A stretch of 64,000 nt of DNA from an uncultured Aquimarina sp. Its GTDB lineage: Bacteria > Bacteroidota > Bacteroidia > Flavobacteriales > Flavobacteriaceae. Below the pieces are notes generated by a model. It did not search any database, was not told the DNA's origin, and saw only the letters and a list, made by a program, of their open reading frames with translations. The position numbers and the translations under genes were made by a program. Location of the stretch: NCBI GenBank assembly GCA_947489685.1, contig CANLEM010000004.1, positions 372,001 through 436,000 of the forward strand, written 5' to 3'. Shown here piece after piece: positions 1 through 8,666 of this stretch (position 1 is its first letter; each line of letters opens with the position of its first letter).

Positions 1-861
1 TACAAAATCTACAATTGCATCTGCGTTGGCAAATTGATTCATAGAATATAATCCCAAACCACCTTCAACGTCAGGCATATCATATGGCAATACTAAGAAC
101 TCACCAGAAGCTAGTTGTATATTTCCACTCTCCGGAGTAACGTTTCCTATTTGTACGTATGTTCCAGGGCCTAAGCATAACCAATAAGTGCTAAGATCTA
201 CTGTAACATCACCATTATTATAAAGCTCTACCAAGTTTCTGTTACCATATTGTACTTCATTAAATACAACAGAGCGTAATTGTACTGGTACTGTTAGTAC
301 ATTTTCTTCTCCAAAAGTAACAGTAGTAGTTTCTGCCCAATCTGCTGCGGTTTCACCTTCTCCATCAAAAATGATACTGTTTTCGGCACTACTTACTGTA
401 GGTACAAACTCACCGGCAGTCCAAATTCCTGCTGCTACTGCAACATCTTCTCTAGCACTACCTCCAGATCCATATTGTACGAAATCCACAATGGCATCTG
501 AGTTTGCAAATTCATTGGTCGAGTACAATCCTAAACCACCATCGGTATCCGGTAAGTTATACGATAATACTAAATACCCTCCTGCAGGGATTACAACATT
601 TCCGCTTTGCGGAGTAAGATCTCCTATTCTTTGATATGTTCCTGGTCCAAGACATAGCCAATAATCATTAAGATCTGCTTCCTGATCTCCTCTGTTAAAA
701 ATTTCAACAAGATCAGTTCCTTGGTATCTTACTTCATTTAAGACCACATTATTTTCAACAGGGTCTGGTCCATTATCCGGAGGAGTAATTACATCATCAT
801 CCTCGCTACAAGAAGCAAAAGCCAATAGACCTATTAATACATAAAGGTTAAATTTTTTCAT
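1..861 (-). CDS. Lipoprotein with tandem lamin-tail-like (LTD) domains, 3' end beyond window
   Basis: The frame is open for 287 codons from the ATG at 861 to the left edge, so the C-terminus is missing. The N-terminus is a lipoprotein signal ending LAFASC, with Cys18 the predicted lipidated residue, followed by an acidic EDDD stretch. Two copies of a unit of about 160 residues follow. Both carry NEVRY/NEVQY, then YWLCLGPGTY, then DGGLGLYS or EGGLGLYS, then DAIVDFV. This resembles LTD (lamin-tail) domains common in secreted Bacteroidota proteins, which often accompany extracellular nucleases or serve in surface adhesion. The missing part could hold a catalytic domain, so the function is unknown. 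Both copies are also clearly alike at DNA level, which suggests internal duplication. Confidence 0.8.
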   Translation of the reverse strand, partial: MKKFNLYVLIGLLAFASCSEDDDVITPPDNGPDPVENNVVLNEVRYQGTDLVEIFNRGDQEADLNDYWLCLGPGTYQRIGDLTPQSGNVVIPAGGYLVLSYNLPDTDGGLGLYSTNEFANSDAIVDFVQYGSGGSAREDVAVAAGIWTAGEFVPTVSSAENSIIFDGEGETAADWAETTTVTFGEENVLTVPVQLRSVVFNEVQYGNRNLVELYNNGDVTVDLSTYWLCLGPGTYVQIGNVTPESGNIQLASGEFLVLPYDMPDVEGGLGLYSMNQFANADAIVDFV

Positions 862-897
862 AATACATAACTTTTTATTTGTTCATTTTATTTGAAA

Positions 898-905
898 CAA
901 ATGTA
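898..905 (-). promoter_or_regulatory. Putative -7 promoter box for the LTD lipoprotein gene
   Basis: Reads TACATTTG on the minus strand, an exact match to the Bacteroidota consensus TAnnTTTG, 36 bases upstream of the ATG at 861. I see no convincing TTG at the expected -33 spacing. Confidence 0.5.
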
Positions 906-924
906 GAGGGGATATGCAATAAAA

Positions 925-946
925 AACGGTGACAAAAGTCACCGTT
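925..946 (-). terminator. Rho-independent terminator after the Crp/Fnr gene
   Basis: A perfect 9-bp stem (AACGGTGAC / GTCACCGTT) closes a four-base loop. On the minus strand it is followed by a T-run (TTTTATT). It lies downstream of the Crp/Fnr gene and upstream of the LTD lipoprotein promoter, so it separates the two units. Confidence 0.75.
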
Positions 947-1003
947 ATGTGTTAAAAAAATGTTATTTAATTATCTGATATTCAGTTTATTACAACGAAA
1001 AAA

Positions 1004-1046
1004 CACAAATATTTTAGACACTTAAAAAGCATCCAAAATATTTGTG
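1004..1046. repeat. 12-bp perfect inverted repeat in the Crp/Fnr gene 3' region
   Basis: CACAAATATTTT at 1004-1015 is exactly inverted as AAAATATTTGTG at 1035-1046, with 19 bases between. It begins 25 bases past the stop codon of the Crp/Fnr gene. It could be an mRNA 3' stem-loop or a protein-binding site. It lacks a T-run, and a better terminator lies further downstream. Confidence 0.5.
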
Positions 1047-1070
1047 AGAAATTGAAGTATTTCTATTTGG

Positions 1071-1709
1071 CTAATTCAAATTTTTGAGTTCTATATGTCT
1101 TTTATGTTGAACTAATAAATTAGTCGATTGTAATTTTTTTGTTAATCTCGAAACTACTTCTCGAGAGGTACCTAAATCTAACGCGATTTCTTTATGAGAC
1201 ATTTGAATCATATTACAATTTTGAAGCTTTGCTTTTTCGGTCAAATAATTTACCAACCTATCTTCAATCTTATAACAAACTACTTGTTTGGTAGTATTTA
1301 ATAAATCCTCATAGTTTCTTTGAAAATCTTTTAAAATAATCTGAGTAAATGATGGATATTTTACAAACCATTCTTTTACTTTTTCGATAGGCAAACAAAG
1401 TACTTTTGTTTCTTTCTCGGTTACCGCAGAGAAACGAACAGCCTCTGGACTAAATAAATGATTAAAACTAAGAATACAACATTGCCCAGGATGTATGTAG
1501 TATAAAAGAAATTCTACTTCTTCTTCTTCGGCATACATTTTAATTAAGCCATCTAAAATAATAGGCAAAAAATTAAGGTAACTTCCTTGTTTTACCACAT
1601 ACTTACCTTCGGGTATGCTTTTAAGTTCTCCAAAAGATAACAGCTCATCTTTTAGATCTTTTTCGATAAAAGGAAAACATTGGGAAAGTTCAATTTTTTC
1701 ACTTAACAT
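1071..1709 (-). CDS. Crp/Fnr-family transcriptional regulator
   Basis: This 212-residue protein has the length and layout of the Crp/Fnr family. An N-terminal cyclic-nucleotide-binding-like beta-roll (about residues 15-125) contains the segment KYVVKQGSYLNFLPIILDGL. A C-terminal winged helix follows, with the recognition region EIALDLGTSREVVSRLTKKL (about 173-192). I see no Fnr-type cluster of cysteines at the N-terminus, so an iron-sulfur oxygen sensor is unlikely, and the ligand is unknown. It is transcribed in the same direction as dsbD, about 100 bases downstream of it, but the gap and its own terminator suggest a separate unit. The family is reliable; the regulon cannot be inferred. Confidence 0.9.
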   Translation of the reverse strand: MLSEKIELSQCFPFIEKDLKDELLSFGELKSIPEGKYVVKQGSYLNFLPIILDGLIKMYAEEEEVEFLLYYIHPGQCCILSFNHLFSPEAVRFSAVTEKETKVLCLPIEKVKEWFVKYPSFTQIILKDFQRNYEDLLNTTKQVVCYKIEDRLVNYLTEKAKLQNCNMIQMSHKEIALDLGTSREVVSRLTKKLQSTNLLVQHKRHIELKNLN

Positions 1710-1810
1710 TAGTTTGCTTATTTTAGGTTAGCATTGCTTGTTAAGTCGAAAAAACTATTCCACACTTACATATGGACTATAATAAAATTCTATTTAACTA
1801 TTAATTTTTA

Positions 1811-3793
1811 TTATTTACCCTTATAGTTAGTTAAACCAGTTTGTAACCACTTTAGGTATTCGCCAACATCCGGAGTGTATGCAGTAGTACGGTTTAATAA
1901 GTTCATATTACTATCTAATAAAACATAATAAGGTTGCGAATTATTTTGGAAATTCAATGTTTGAAAAGTAGCCCATTTATCCCCAATGGTTTTAATATTT
2001 TTAACTCTTCCATCTGGTTTTAAAAACTTAAATTGATCATCTTCAGATAAGTTTTTACGATCATCGACGTACAAAGAGATAAGGACATATTTATTTTTAA
2101 GAATCTCTATTATTTCAGGATTGCTCCAGACTTGTTCCTCCATTTTACGACAATTCACACAAGCCCACCCTGTAAAATCAACTATTATCGGTTTGTTTTG
2201 AAGTTTGGCAGCCTTTACTCCTTCTTCAAAATCGGTATATGCATTTAATCCTAATGGACCATGAGCTTCTTTTTTATAGATACTATAAAATAATGGAGGT
2301 GGAAAACCGCTCAATAGTTTGAGATTTGCATATGCCGTATTAGTTAACCCCGGTAATAAATATATCACAAATGCTAATGTTACTACTCCCAACGTTTTTC
2401 TTGCTTTACTAAGTTTTTGTATTGGGCTATCATGTGGAAAGCGTATTTTTCCGAATAGATACAGAACCATACCAATCCCAATAATAATCCAGATTGCTAT
2501 AAATATTTCGCGTTTTAAGATCCCCCAATGCTCTACAAGATCTGCATTTGATAAAAATTTGAATGCTAAAGCCAGTTCAATAAAACCAAGAACTACTTTG
2601 ACAGTATTTAACCAACCACCACTTTTGGGTAAAGAATTTAACCAATTGGGGAATAGTGCGAATAATCCAAATGGTAAGGCAAGAGCTAATCCAAATCCTC
2701 CCATTCCAAAACTTAGTTGCATTGCGCCACCATCACTGCTTAAAGAACCTCCTAATAAAGATCCTAAGATAGGACCTGTACAAGAGAATGAAACTAAAGC
2801 TAGGGTAAGTGCCATAAAAAACACTCCTAATATTCCACCCACACTGGTGGCTTTGCTATCCATTTTATTACTCCATGATGCTGGTAATGTTATCTCAAAA
2901 TAACCAAAGAAAGATATTGCGAAAACAATAAAAACGACAAAGAAAATAACATTGAGTGTTACATTGGTCGAAATGTTATTCAATATTTCGGGATCAACCG
3001 AGTCTAGTAAATGAAATGGTAAGCTTAGCAACACGTAGATCGCAAAAATGAACAGCCCGTATAGAACTGCATTAAAAAGTCCCTTTTTTCTGTCTTGCGC
3101 ACTTTTTGTAAAAAACGATACCGTAAGCGGGATCATAGGGAATACACATGGGGTTAATAATGCTATTAAACCTCCTAAAAAGCCCAAGATAAAAATATTC
3201 AAATAACTTTTCTTTTCTACCTGTTCTGAAGGAAAAACCTCTTTACCTTTTACATCTACAAACAATGCTTCGGATTTACTTTTGTCCTCTGCTGTTATAG
3301 TGGTAAGATCTCCTTTATTTTCTTTGGTAGTACCAGCAAGGTTTATATCAAATTCTATAGCTTCGGGAGCAAGACAGCGTTCATCATCGCATACAGAGAA
3401 AAAAACTTCGGCCTTAACTGCTTTTAAATTCTTGTCAACGCGTTTAATTTTTTGAGTAAAAGCAACTTTGTCTTCAAAGTATTTCACTTCCATCTCAAAA
3501 ATATTATCATATTTCTCGATACCTTTTGGCTCTATAGTTTCTCCAATTAATTCGTATGTCTCTGGAGTATTATTATATGAGAACTCTGTTGGTGTAGGTG
3601 CTATTTCATCGGTTTCTGCTTCATTTTGAGAATACAGATGCCATCCTTTATCTAGTTTTGCCTCAAAAGTTAATATAAAGACATCTTCGGCTTCTTTTTC
3701 AATACTCGCTTCCCATTTAATTGGGTCTAGAGTTTGAGAAAAAAGCGTTGATGTAAAGACTAATGCTAGTAATGATAGTAGGTAATATCTCAT
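1811..3793 (-). CDS. dsbD: Thiol:disulfide interchange protein DsbD
   Basis: DsbD carries electrons from cytoplasmic thioredoxin across the inner membrane to periplasmic thiol proteins. All three modules are visible. After a signal peptide (ending TLFSQ) comes a periplasmic N-terminal domain with the redox pair in CDDERC. The multi-span membrane domain (about residues 195-500) contains LLTPCVFPMIPL and SFSCTGPILG, each with one of the membrane cysteines. The C-terminal thioredoxin-like domain has WACVNC at about residues 543-548. The 660-residue length fits. The ATG overlaps the tilS stop codon by one base (TAATG), so translation is probably coupled to tilS. Confidence 0.95.
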   Translation of the reverse strand: MRYYLLSLLALVFTSTLFSQTLDPIKWEASIEKEAEDVFILTFEAKLDKGWHLYSQNEAETDEIAPTPTEFSYNNTPETYELIGETIEPKGIEKYDNIFEMEVKYFEDKVAFTQKIKRVDKNLKAVKAEVFFSVCDDERCLAPEAIEFDINLAGTTKENKGDLTTITAEDKSKSEALFVDVKGKEVFPSEQVEKKSYLNIFILGFLGGLIALLTPCVFPMIPLTVSFFTKSAQDRKKGLFNAVLYGLFIFAIYVLLSLPFHLLDSVDPEILNNISTNVTLNVIFFVVFIVFAISFFGYFEITLPASWSNKMDSKATSVGGILGVFFMALTLALVSFSCTGPILGSLLGGSLSSDGGAMQLSFGMGGFGLALALPFGLFALFPNWLNSLPKSGGWLNTVKVVLGFIELALAFKFLSNADLVEHWGILKREIFIAIWIIIGIGMVLYLFGKIRFPHDSPIQKLSKARKTLGVVTLAFVIYLLPGLTNTAYANLKLLSGFPPPLFYSIYKKEAHGPLGLNAYTDFEEGVKAAKLQNKPIIVDFTGWACVNCRKMEEQVWSNPEIIEILKNKYVLISLYVDDRKNLSEDDQFKFLKPDGRVKNIKTIGDKWATFQTLNFQNNSQPYYVLLDSNMNLLNRTTAYTPDVGEYLKWLQTGLTNYKGK

Positions 3794-5106
3794 TAGGTAA
3801 TGGTTATTTTTAGTATTTGTTTAGTTTGGGGCGAAATCTTAAATCTATTATCAGCTCTATAGTTTATGATCCAAACGATTTCATTTTCAGAACATAAAAG
3901 CCAGACCCTTTCTTTTGCAAGTAAAGATAACTTTTCATCTTTAAAATATTTACTAAGTTTCTTTTTACCTTGCATACCCAGGGGATAAAAATAGTCGCCT
4001 TCTTTCCATTTTCTTACAAATAATGGATATTTTAACTTTTTCTTATCAACAAAAATAGTTTTAAGATCGGGAGTATACATTTCATCTACTTCCTTGAATT
4101 TAAGGGTTCCCGATGAAAACATAAGCATACTTTCTTCTTCAGGAATTGAATATACAAGGTCAGGGATTTTTTCAACAATACGTGATAATAGTAGATAATC
4201 CCTATCCTTGACTAATCTATATGTTGCAGAAAAGATTTGTTTACCAGATTGAGAACTAATGATCTGTTCGATATCATCCCAAGCTTTAAATCCATAATCC
4301 TTTAATAAAAAAAACAGACAGGTTCTTGGGTTTCCGTATTCTTGCAATCTAGGAATAGAGATACGGATACTCTCATCATCTGAAATTGAGAGCAATTCAT
4401 TTTTAATTTTAAATAGTTGGCCTTTTATAAAATCACTTCCTGCTTTTAAATTTGATATTGTGGTTCGAAAACGCTCTAAAAACTCGGGAGTTATTAATTT
4501 TAATTCTGGGATTACATCGTGCCTAATTTTATTTCTCAGGTATTTTGTACTTTGATTACTACTATCTTCTCTCCACTGTACTTTATACTCTTTGGCATAG
4601 GCTATCATCTGATCTCTTGAGAAAGGTAATAATGGTCGCACATATTTGTCATTAATCTCAGGAATACCTGTCAATCCATCAATCCCTGTTCCTCTGGACA
4701 GGTTAATTAAAAAGGTTTCTAGGTTATCATCTGCATGATGAGCAGTTAAAATATAATCGTATTGATATTCGAGCGCTACTTCGTCAAACCATCGATACCT
4801 AAGCTCTCTGGCTGCCATTTGAATTGACAACGATTGCTCATTTGCATAGTTTTCGGTGTCGAAATTAGTGCTGAAAAACGGAACATTCATCTGATGCGCC
4901 AATGTTTTTACAAATTTCTCATCGGCATCACTTTCGGTATCTCTCAACTTAAAATTGCAGTGCGCAATTCCAAATTCGATAGACAGTCCATTACATAGTT
5001 GGGTAAGAACAACGCTATCCACTCCCCCACTACAGGCTATTAATAGCCTACCCTTTAACAAAAAAGGAAGATGGCTCGAAATATGGTCTTTAAATTCTTG
5101 TAACAA
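3793..5106 (-). CDS. tilS: tRNA(Ile)-lysidine synthase
   Basis: TilS converts C34 of the CAU-anticodon tRNA-Ile to lysidine using ATP and lysine, changing its decoding from AUG to AUA. The N-type PP-loop motif SGGVDS is at residues 26-31. Further family segments follow, including ILTAHHADDNLETFLINLSRG and RDQM, and then a C-terminal TilS domain. At 437 residues the length is normal. The start is a TTG at 5106, because no in-frame ATG precedes the PP-loop and homologues begin at this point. A TATCTTTG box lies upstream. The gene is the first of a tilS-dsbD pair. Confidence 0.95.
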   Translation of the reverse strand: MLQEFKDHISSHLPFLLKGRLLIACSGGVDSVVLTQLCNGLSIEFGIAHCNFKLRDTESDADEKFVKTLAHQMNVPFFSTNFDTENYANEQSLSIQMAARELRYRWFDEVALEYQYDYILTAHHADDNLETFLINLSRGTGIDGLTGIPEINDKYVRPLLPFSRDQMIAYAKEYKVQWREDSSNQSTKYLRNKIRHDVIPELKLITPEFLERFRTTISNLKAGSDFIKGQLFKIKNELLSISDDESIRISIPRLQEYGNPRTCLFFLLKDYGFKAWDDIEQIISSQSGKQIFSATYRLVKDRDYLLLSRIVEKIPDLVYSIPEEESMLMFSSGTLKFKEVDEMYTPDLKTIFVDKKKLKYPLFVRKWKEGDYFYPLGMQGKKKLSKYFKDEKLSLLAKERVWLLCSENEIVWIINYRADNRFKISPQTKQILKITIT

Positions 5107-5131
5107 GATGCGAGTATGTTTTAATAATTTT

Positions 5132-5139
5132 CAAAGATA
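5132..5139 (-). promoter_or_regulatory. Putative -7 promoter box for tilS-dsbD
   Basis: Reads TATCTTTG on the minus strand, matching TAnnTTTG, 25 bases upstream of the TTG start of tilS. It lies in the intergenic space shared with the divergent sigma-like gene. Confidence 0.55.
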
Positions 5140-5263
5140 CAATTTTGATCTGCTATCTCCATTACCTCAAAAAATAGATTTACTTACTGATTTTCAAGTT
5201 TTTAACACCTAAATTGGTTTGTTTTCGTTATTTTTAAAGAGAGAACTCTTAAATCACTCACCA

Positions 5264-5965
5264 ATGAATAAGATACATGAACCACAGAAATTTTATAGAG
5301 ATGATAGCCAAAGGGAATTTAGTAAAAAATTACTGTCCATTGTTCCACATTTACACCCATACGTAAAACACCGATTATACATAGCAGAAAGTATAGGCAT
5401 TCTGCCTCAAAACATGTATTGCTCTAATGGTATAATTGATGATGCCATACTCAAATTATACCATGATGACCTGGACATGGAAATAGATACATTATCTTTA
5501 GAACTTCAACTCTTTAAGATTGCAGATGATTTAATAGATGAACTCTATATAAAAGAAGGATGGCATCAAAGAAGCATTAGTACGAGTCATTTTTTGAAAA
5601 TCGAACTCGAGAAATTGGAAGAAAACTACACAGCAGAAGCCGATAACGAACTTGTAATGAAAGAAGATTTGGATGATATTTGTTATCATCAAAATGAAGA
5701 AAACAAGCAAAGCTTTATTTATGCTGATCGGGACTCTGATATGCTTAAAATTATAGAAACAGAACCATCTACTGATTTTAGAAAACAAAAATTATTAGGT
5801 AAATTTTATAGTTGGCTGCCTATAGAAACTTCTAAAATAATTGACTTATTTGTTTTTGGAAAATTAAATTTTGAAGAAATCGCTACTATTCGAGATATAA
5901 CCGCGAATGAGGTTAAAGAAACCATCATTAACATTAGAAAGAGTTTTAGACGTAATTTGATTTAA
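5264..5965 (+). CDS. Sigma-70-like protein of unknown function
   Basis: The start is set at the ATG at 5264; the frame also stays open upstream to a TTG at 5219. The product is about 233 residues. An N-terminal helical segment with YVKHRLYIAESIGILPQNMY followed by IIDDAILKLY (roughly residues 30-75) looks like a degenerate sigma region 2. A long acidic middle follows. The C-terminal 50 residues (WLPIETSKIIDLFVFGKLNF, then an HTH-like EEIATIRDITANEVKETI) resemble sigma region 4. I infer a non-canonical ECF-like sigma factor or a derived regulator. No signal peptide is visible. It is divergent from tilS and convergent with the LytTR regulator. Promoter targets cannot be named. Confidence 0.6.
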   Translation: MNKIHEPQKFYRDDSQREFSKKLLSIVPHLHPYVKHRLYIAESIGILPQNMYCSNGIIDDAILKLYHDDLDMEIDTLSLELQLFKIADDLIDELYIKEGWHQRSISTSHFLKIELEKLEENYTAEADNELVMKEDLDDICYHQNEENKQSFIYADRDSDMLKIIETEPSTDFRKQKLLGKFYSWLPIETSKIIDLFVFGKLNFEEIATIRDITANEVKETIINIRKSFRRNLI

Positions 5966-6017
5966 TAGTAGCACTATAAAACCATGCTACATTAAATAGT
6001 TTTGACAATTTATACGG

Positions 6018-6752
6018 TTAACTTTTTGAGTCATTTCTCCAAAGTTTACCCTGTACCACTTTTTCTTTTACCTCTTTTCGATAATTTCGACTAATAGGAA
6101 TATCATACGATCCGATTCTTAACATATGACTTTCAAGAGTATCTATTTTAGAAATGGATACGAGGTATGATTTGTGTGTTCTGGTAAAATTTTTATGTTT
6201 CAGTTTTTCTTCAACACTCTTTAATGATAATAAGAGTATATACTTTTTCTCCTGAGTATAGATAGTTACATAATTTTGTAAAGCTTGAACAAATAGAATA
6301 CTATCAAAATAAATCTTCTCAAATTTATGTTCACATTTCACAAAAAAGTAATCTTCTACGACAGTATCTGAAATCAACTCTGTAGATATATACTGCAACT
6401 TAAAAAGATCATTGACCTTGTTTACAGCTTTCATAAACCGTTTGAGCGTAATTGGTTTTACAAGGTAATCCAATACATCCAAGTCGAAACCTTCTAAAGC
6501 ATAGCTAGGATAAGCAGTAGTAAGAATAACTTTGGGAAGACCTGGTGTTGTTCTTAAAAAATCTATACCATTAATTGTAGGCATTTGTATATCCAAAAAT
6601 ATAAGATCAACTTTTTGTTTATTTAATATATTTACTAAATCCACTGGGCTATTCCCCTCACCCACGGCTTCAAGAAAATCTATTTTGGCTATATAATCAT
6701 TAATACACTCTCTGGCCAAGGGTTCATCATCAATAACAACACATTTTATCAT
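6018..6752 (-). CDS. LytTR-family response regulator (pair 1)
   Basis: The N-terminal receiver domain (residues 1-120) has acidic DDE near residues 8-10, the phosphoacceptor aspartate in LIFLDIQMP, the Thr/Ala switch in LTTAYP, and the lysine in DYLVKPI. The C-terminal LytTR DNA-binding domain carries FTRTHKSYLVSISKI and PISRNYRKEV. It overlaps the upstream sensor kinase gene by four bases (ATGA), so the two are translationally coupled. Members of this family bind short direct repeats and often control cell-surface genes. The target here is unknown. Confidence 0.92.
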   Translation of the reverse strand: MIKCVVIDDEPLARECINDYIAKIDFLEAVGEGNSPVDLVNILNKQKVDLIFLDIQMPTINGIDFLRTTPGLPKVILTTAYPSYALEGFDLDVLDYLVKPITLKRFMKAVNKVNDLFKLQYISTELISDTVVEDYFFVKCEHKFEKIYFDSILFVQALQNYVTIYTQEKKYILLLSLKSVEEKLKHKNFTRTHKSYLVSISKIDTLESHMLRIGSYDIPISRNYRKEVKEKVVQGKLWRNDSKS

Positions 6753-7891
6753 AGTTGATATGGCTTTAATTGAGGCACAGTATACTCCTCTAGATTAAGC
6801 ATCAATTTAACATTATATCTATTATCAATATGTACTATTTTCAGATCATAGTTATTTGGATATAACAATTCTAATCGTCGTTTCACATTTTTTAAACCTA
6901 AACCTCCATGGATAACCGCATCATTGGAGGTATTTCCATTTCTCACAGTATTTAATACATCAAATACAAATTGGTTTCCTTTTAAACAAACTTTAATCTC
7001 AATTAGATTTGGGTTATCATTATCCTTAGATACGTGTTTAAATGCATTTTCGAGAAAAGGCATTAATAAAAAAGGGGCTATAGAAAGATTTCTTGAGGAT
7101 ACAACTGGTAACTCCGCAATAATTTTGACATGATCATTCTGCCTCAATTCTTCTAATTCTATAAAACTTCTTAAATAAGAAAGTTCTTTATCCAATAGGA
7201 TTTGATGTTCATCACACTCATACAATTGATATCGCAAAAGTTCTGAAAACTTGGCCAAAGACTCTGCAGCCATAGTTGTATTTTTATTAATTAATACGAA
7301 AATAGAATTGATTGTATTAAACAAAAAGTGCGGATTAAATTGAGATTTCAAAAATTTTAATTCGGTTTCTAGCTTTTCTTTTTCTAATACTTGTTGCTTT
7401 TTTTGTATCAATAACCAATTCTTAGCTAGTTTTATACTCATACCCAAAGTCATAGATCCTATAGAAGATGGTAATGTGTGATGCAAAAAAATCCCATATA
7501 AACCTTCAGGCGAAATTTTCTCAACAGGAAAAAAGTAAGACCAAATTGCATTAGGAATAAGAATTAATACAGACATAGAAAGAATAGTCAAAAATACAAG
7601 TGCTATGTATGTTACATATTTTGATTTTTCTAAAAACTTTGGAATCAAGTAATACAAACAAAAATATACGCCAAATGCCTGAACTATTATAAATGAGGAA
7701 AAAGAAATAAAAACAGAGGGTTGACTGATTTGATTAAAAACCTTTATGATCCCACCTTTAAAAACAATCCACCAAGTAAAATGATATAAAAACCAAAACA
7801 CAAGATGATATATCTTGTATTTTATAATCCAATCATATAGAGGCTTGAAAACATTCAAATTTTCACAGGTTTTAAAAATAACTCTAATCAA
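6749..7891 (-). CDS. LytS/YehU-type sensor histidine kinase (pair 1)
   Basis: The N-terminal half has about four hydrophobic membrane segments, starting with HLVFWFLYHFTWWIVF. A coiled-coil linker then leads to the His_kinase (PF06580) motif FNPHFLFNTINSI, which holds the phosphorylatable histidine. The ATPase part shows PFLLMPFLENAFKH and GGLGLKNVKRRLELLY. No separate sensor domain is visible, so sensing is probably through the membrane part. The frame starts at TTG 7891, but a TAAGTTTG promoter-like box overlaps that codon. A second TTG at 7858 (giving M-NVFKPLYDW) is an alternative start. Confidence 0.9.
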   Translation of the reverse strand: MIRVIFKTCENLNVFKPLYDWIIKYKIYHLVFWFLYHFTWWIVFKGGIIKVFNQISQPSVFISFSSFIIVQAFGVYFCLYYLIPKFLEKSKYVTYIALVFLTILSMSVLILIPNAIWSYFFPVEKISPEGLYGIFLHHTLPSSIGSMTLGMSIKLAKNWLLIQKKQQVLEKEKLETELKFLKSQFNPHFLFNTINSIFVLINKNTTMAAESLAKFSELLRYQLYECDEHQILLDKELSYLRSFIELEELRQNDHVKIIAELPVVSSRNLSIAPFLLMPFLENAFKHVSKDNDNPNLIEIKVCLKGNQFVFDVLNTVRNGNTSNDAVIHGGLGLKNVKRRLELLYPNNYDLKIVHIDNRYNVKLMLNLEEYTVPQLKPYQL

Positions 7892-7896
7892 ACTTA
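7889..7896 (-). promoter_or_regulatory. Putative -7 promoter box for LytS/LytTR pair 1
   Basis: TAAGTTTG on the minus strand matches TAnnTTTG, but overlaps the furthest upstream possible TTG start. If it is active, translation must begin downstream, for example at the TTG at 7858. Confidence 0.4.
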
Positions 7897-8128
7897 CGAT
7901 ATTTTAACACAAATAATTCATGACCCCATAGCAATAGCATCATTTTATTGATGACAAGTCTATTTTTATTGATGACATGACTTTTTGATCACTTTTTGCT
8001 CTCAATGTTGTTCTTTATGTCTTAAACTGAATTTTGTCAAGTATAAAAGGCATCTAGTCAACTTGATTTTATTCACTTACACATTTCGCATTGCTTTGTA
8101 CCATATTCATCTATTAAATCAAAATATC

Positions 8129-8644
8129 ATGAAAAAAGCAATGCTAACTTTATCGATTATAATGATTGCAAATATGTGTTACTCGCAAGAAGTAGTAGCC
8201 GTTTTTGACAATTTTACATCCAAAACAAAATCAAAGAAAAAAGTCCTATCCAACTTTATTTATAAAGTACAAAATCATAATACCCCAAATCATGCAAAAT
8301 ACTTTGAAAACTTAGCCTATGAATGGGGAATTAAAGAAGCTTATAAATTTGATACATTTAAAGCACCATTTAGTACAACTTTTAAATCTCCTAAAGGTCA
8401 AATTATTGCTACATACAACAAACAAGGGGACTTAATTGCAGTAGAAGAAGCATTTAAAAATATAGCACTACCAAAACATCTAATCGAGTCTATTTACATA
8501 AAACACCCAGGTTGGACTGTAACAGGTACTATCTATTCGGTGTCTTACAGGGAAAATAAATTTCTTAAAATGCGATATGAAGTACAATTAAAAAAAGGAA
8601 ATCAAAAAAAGAATGTCAAAATTGACAATAACTTAATGTATTAG
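8129..8644 (+). CDS. Secreted PepSY-like protein
   Basis: The ATG at 8129 gives a clean signal peptide (MKKAMLTLSIIMIANMCYSQ), so I prefer it to the open frame upstream, which has no signal. The mature protein is about 150 residues. Its C-terminal half (GQIIATYNKQGDLIAVEEAF, then LPKHLIESIYIKHPGW, then KMRYEVQLKKG) has the pattern of the PepSY-like beta-lactamase-inhibitor-like fold found in many small secreted Bacteroidota proteins. No catalytic motif is present. It lies divergent from LytS/LytTR pair 1 and may be a target of it, which is inference from position only. Confidence 0.65.
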   Translation: MKKAMLTLSIIMIANMCYSQEVVAVFDNFTSKTKSKKKVLSNFIYKVQNHNTPNHAKYFENLAYEWGIKEAYKFDTFKAPFSTTFKSPKGQIIATYNKQGDLIAVEEAFKNIALPKHLIESIYIKHPGWTVTGTIYSVSYRENKFLKMRYEVQLKKGNQKKNVKIDNNLMY

Positions 8645-8666
8645 GTGTGCAAAAACCTACACACCT
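8643..8666. terminator. Weak hairpin between convergent genes
   Basis: AGGTGTG and CACACCT form a 7-bp stem around a ten-base loop, where the PepSY-like gene and pabB converge; the stem includes the pabB stop region. There is no strong T-run, so terminator function is only suggested by position. Confidence 0.3.

Noticed and set aside
2319..2903. A 194-codon open frame on the plus strand
   Set aside because: It is fully inside dsbD on the opposite strand, has no promoter box or family pattern, and reflects the membrane-domain codon composition.
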